Part shown: positions 23,939-24,918 of the stretch, one piece after another | Layout: each line of letters starts with the position of its first letter | Numbering within the stretch: the stretch's first letter is position 1 | Source of the DNA: an uncultured Clostridia bacterium | GTDB taxonomy: Bacteria > Bacillota > Clostridia > UBA1381 | NCBI GenBank assembly: GCA_910578235.1 | Contig: CAJTPP010000036.1 | Coordinates: 1-24,918 of the forward strand | DNA: 24,918 nucleotides | Reading direction: 5' to 3' | Made by a program: the position numbers and the translations under genes | Notes under the pieces: generated by a model | What the model was told of the DNA's origin: nothing | What the model saw: the letters and a program-made list of their open reading frames with translations, nothing else | Databases searched by the model: none

Positions 23939-24918
23939 ATGGCAATTTATCATTTTGAAGCAAAAGTTATTACACGCGGAACAGGTCGCTCGGTTGTAGC
24001 TGCCGCCGCTTATGCGTCCTGCTCGCAGATATATAACGAGTATGACGGTATTCAACACAATTATACTCGTAAGCAAGGGTGTGTTTACAGTGAAATATTT
24101 TTGCCGCCGAACGCACCGACTGAATGGCAAGACAGAGCAGAATTATGGAATGCGGTCGAAGCTTCCGAAAAGTCTAAGGACAGCAGACTTGCAAGAGAAT
24201 TGATAGTTGCCTTGCCGATTGAATTACAACTTGATGAATGGAAATCTATATTACAGAAATTCATCACAGAAAATTGTGTTGACAAGGGTATGTGTGCCGA
24301 TGTCAGCATACACGATACAGACGGACACAATCCCCACGCTCATATTTTATTGACAATGCGCCCGCTTGATGATAAAGGCGAATGGCAAGCAAAAACACAA
24401 AAGGAATACCTTTGCAAACGCGGTGACGAAGAACAAGTCTTTACCGCTGATGAATTTAAGGCGGCACAGGCTGATGGTTGGGAAAAACAATATCAGTATT
24501 TCGTGGGTAAGAAAAAGGTATATATGACACCCTACGAAGCTAAATCGCAGAATTTAGAGCGAGTTTCCAAAAATCCGAAAAGTACACGATACGGCAGACA
24601 AAATCCAATATGTGCTGAATGGAACAGCGAGGAACAAATCACAATATGGCGCAAGGCTTGGGAAGATGTTATCAATCTTGAATTGGAACGGAAACAGCTT
24701 AATGAACGCGTAGACTGCCGCAGTTTCAAATCACGCGGCATAGACGAACAGCCCACAATCCACGAGGGAGTTACAGCGCGTATTATAGAAAAGCGCGGCG
24801 GTGTTTCCGAGCGTTGCGAGATAAACAGACAAATCCGAAAAGATAATGCTTTACTTCTTGAGTTGAAAAAATTAGTCGATAGTCTTGAAAATACCATTGC
24901 AAAAATTGCTGAAAATTT
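23939..24918 (+). CDS. mobA: MobA/MobL-family relaxase, 3' partial
   Basis: The frame opens at ATG 23939, 12 bp after AAGGAG, and stays open to the window end (326 codons seen). It begins MAIYHFEAKVITRGTGRSVVAAAAYA with candidate catalytic Tyr25, the position used by RSF1010 MobA. The HUH metal site reads HDTDGHNPHAHILL with His125, His133 and His135. Further family marks are EIFLPPNAP, SRLARELIVALP, and DCRSFKSRGIDEQPTIHEG. The relaxase nicks oriT, joins the 5' end and pilots the strand into a recipient. Residues after ~326, perhaps a primase or helicase part, are outside the window. Confidence 0.93.
   Translation, partial: MAIYHFEAKVITRGTGRSVVAAAAYASCSQIYNEYDGIQHNYTRKQGCVYSEIFLPPNAPTEWQDRAELWNAVEASEKSKDSRLARELIVALPIELQLDEWKSILQKFITENCVDKGMCADVSIHDTDGHNPHAHILLTMRPLDDKGEWQAKTQKEYLCKRGDEEQVFTADEFKAAQADGWEKQYQYFVGKKKVYMTPYEAKSQNLERVSKNPKSTRYGRQNPICAEWNSEEQITIWRKAWEDVINLELERKQLNERVDCRSFKSRGIDEQPTIHEGVTARIIEKRGGVSERCEINRQIRKDNALLLELKKLVDSLENTIAKIAEN

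Noticed and set aside
1..24918. tRNA, rRNA or riboswitch genes
   Set aside because: No cloverleaf with a CCA end, no rRNA stretch and no known riboswitch core was recognised by eye on either strand. A covariance-model scan would be needed to exclude them.

Overview
The window looks like chromosome from a low-to-mid G+C Firmicute of the class Clostridia, probably a gut commensal. The grounds are AT-rich codon use, strong AGGAGG-type ribosome binding sites, TTG/GTG starts, a Bacillus/Clostridium-type PhoP box, and element genes of the TnpV/TnpW/large serine recombinase kind. No rRNA or tRNA gene is visible, so no finer assignment is possible.

Region 1 (1-8100) is an Rhs/YD-repeat polymorphic toxin locus. 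A large Rhs protein, probably cut at its N-terminus by the window edge, ends in the conserved Rhs core followed by a variable tip of about 216 residues. A small membrane-anchored protein, a candidate immunity factor, follows it. The last ~335 bp of the core then recurs twice downstream, each time joined to a different AT-rich tip. The second copy is intact, with a DUF4258-like putative RNase tip and a WapI-type putative immunity gene behind it. The third copy is decayed, with a broken tip and a broken secreted or lipoprotein-like gene behind it. This is the arrangement expected of a main toxin gene with a reservoir of orphan tips.

Region 2 (8277-9264) holds tnpV, a small gene typical of Clostridial mobile elements, overlapping a gene for an unrecognised exported protein, and a terminator.

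Region 3 (9279-17775) is a complete phosphate-starvation locus. It has a PhoP-box promoter, then pstS-pstC-pstA-pstB-phoU, then an exported phytase-like esterase with a stalk domain. A separate sigma-A promoter drives the two-component pair phoP-phoR. A half-size EamA transporter closes the block. PhoR/PhoP would sense low phosphate (with PhoU and Pst) and activate the Pho box; Pst imports phosphate and the exported enzyme may release it from organic phosphate.

Region 4 (about 17,780 to beyond the right edge) is the left part of an integrative, mobilizable or conjugative element. A leftward unit encodes a small charged protein with no canonical start codon, a sigma-like helix-turn-helix protein and a zinc-ribbon protein. 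It diverges from a rightward unit of tnpW, a large serine recombinase, a ParM-like actin with a ParR-like partner, a DUF3847 protein, a hairpin-rich presumptive oriT and a MobA/MobL relaxase cut by the window end. The control DNA here is dense: a consensus divergent promoter with a dyad, an RBS-masking hairpin before tnpW, a promoter inside tnpW, a cluster of TTACTG motifs after parR, and eight hairpins before the relaxase gene.
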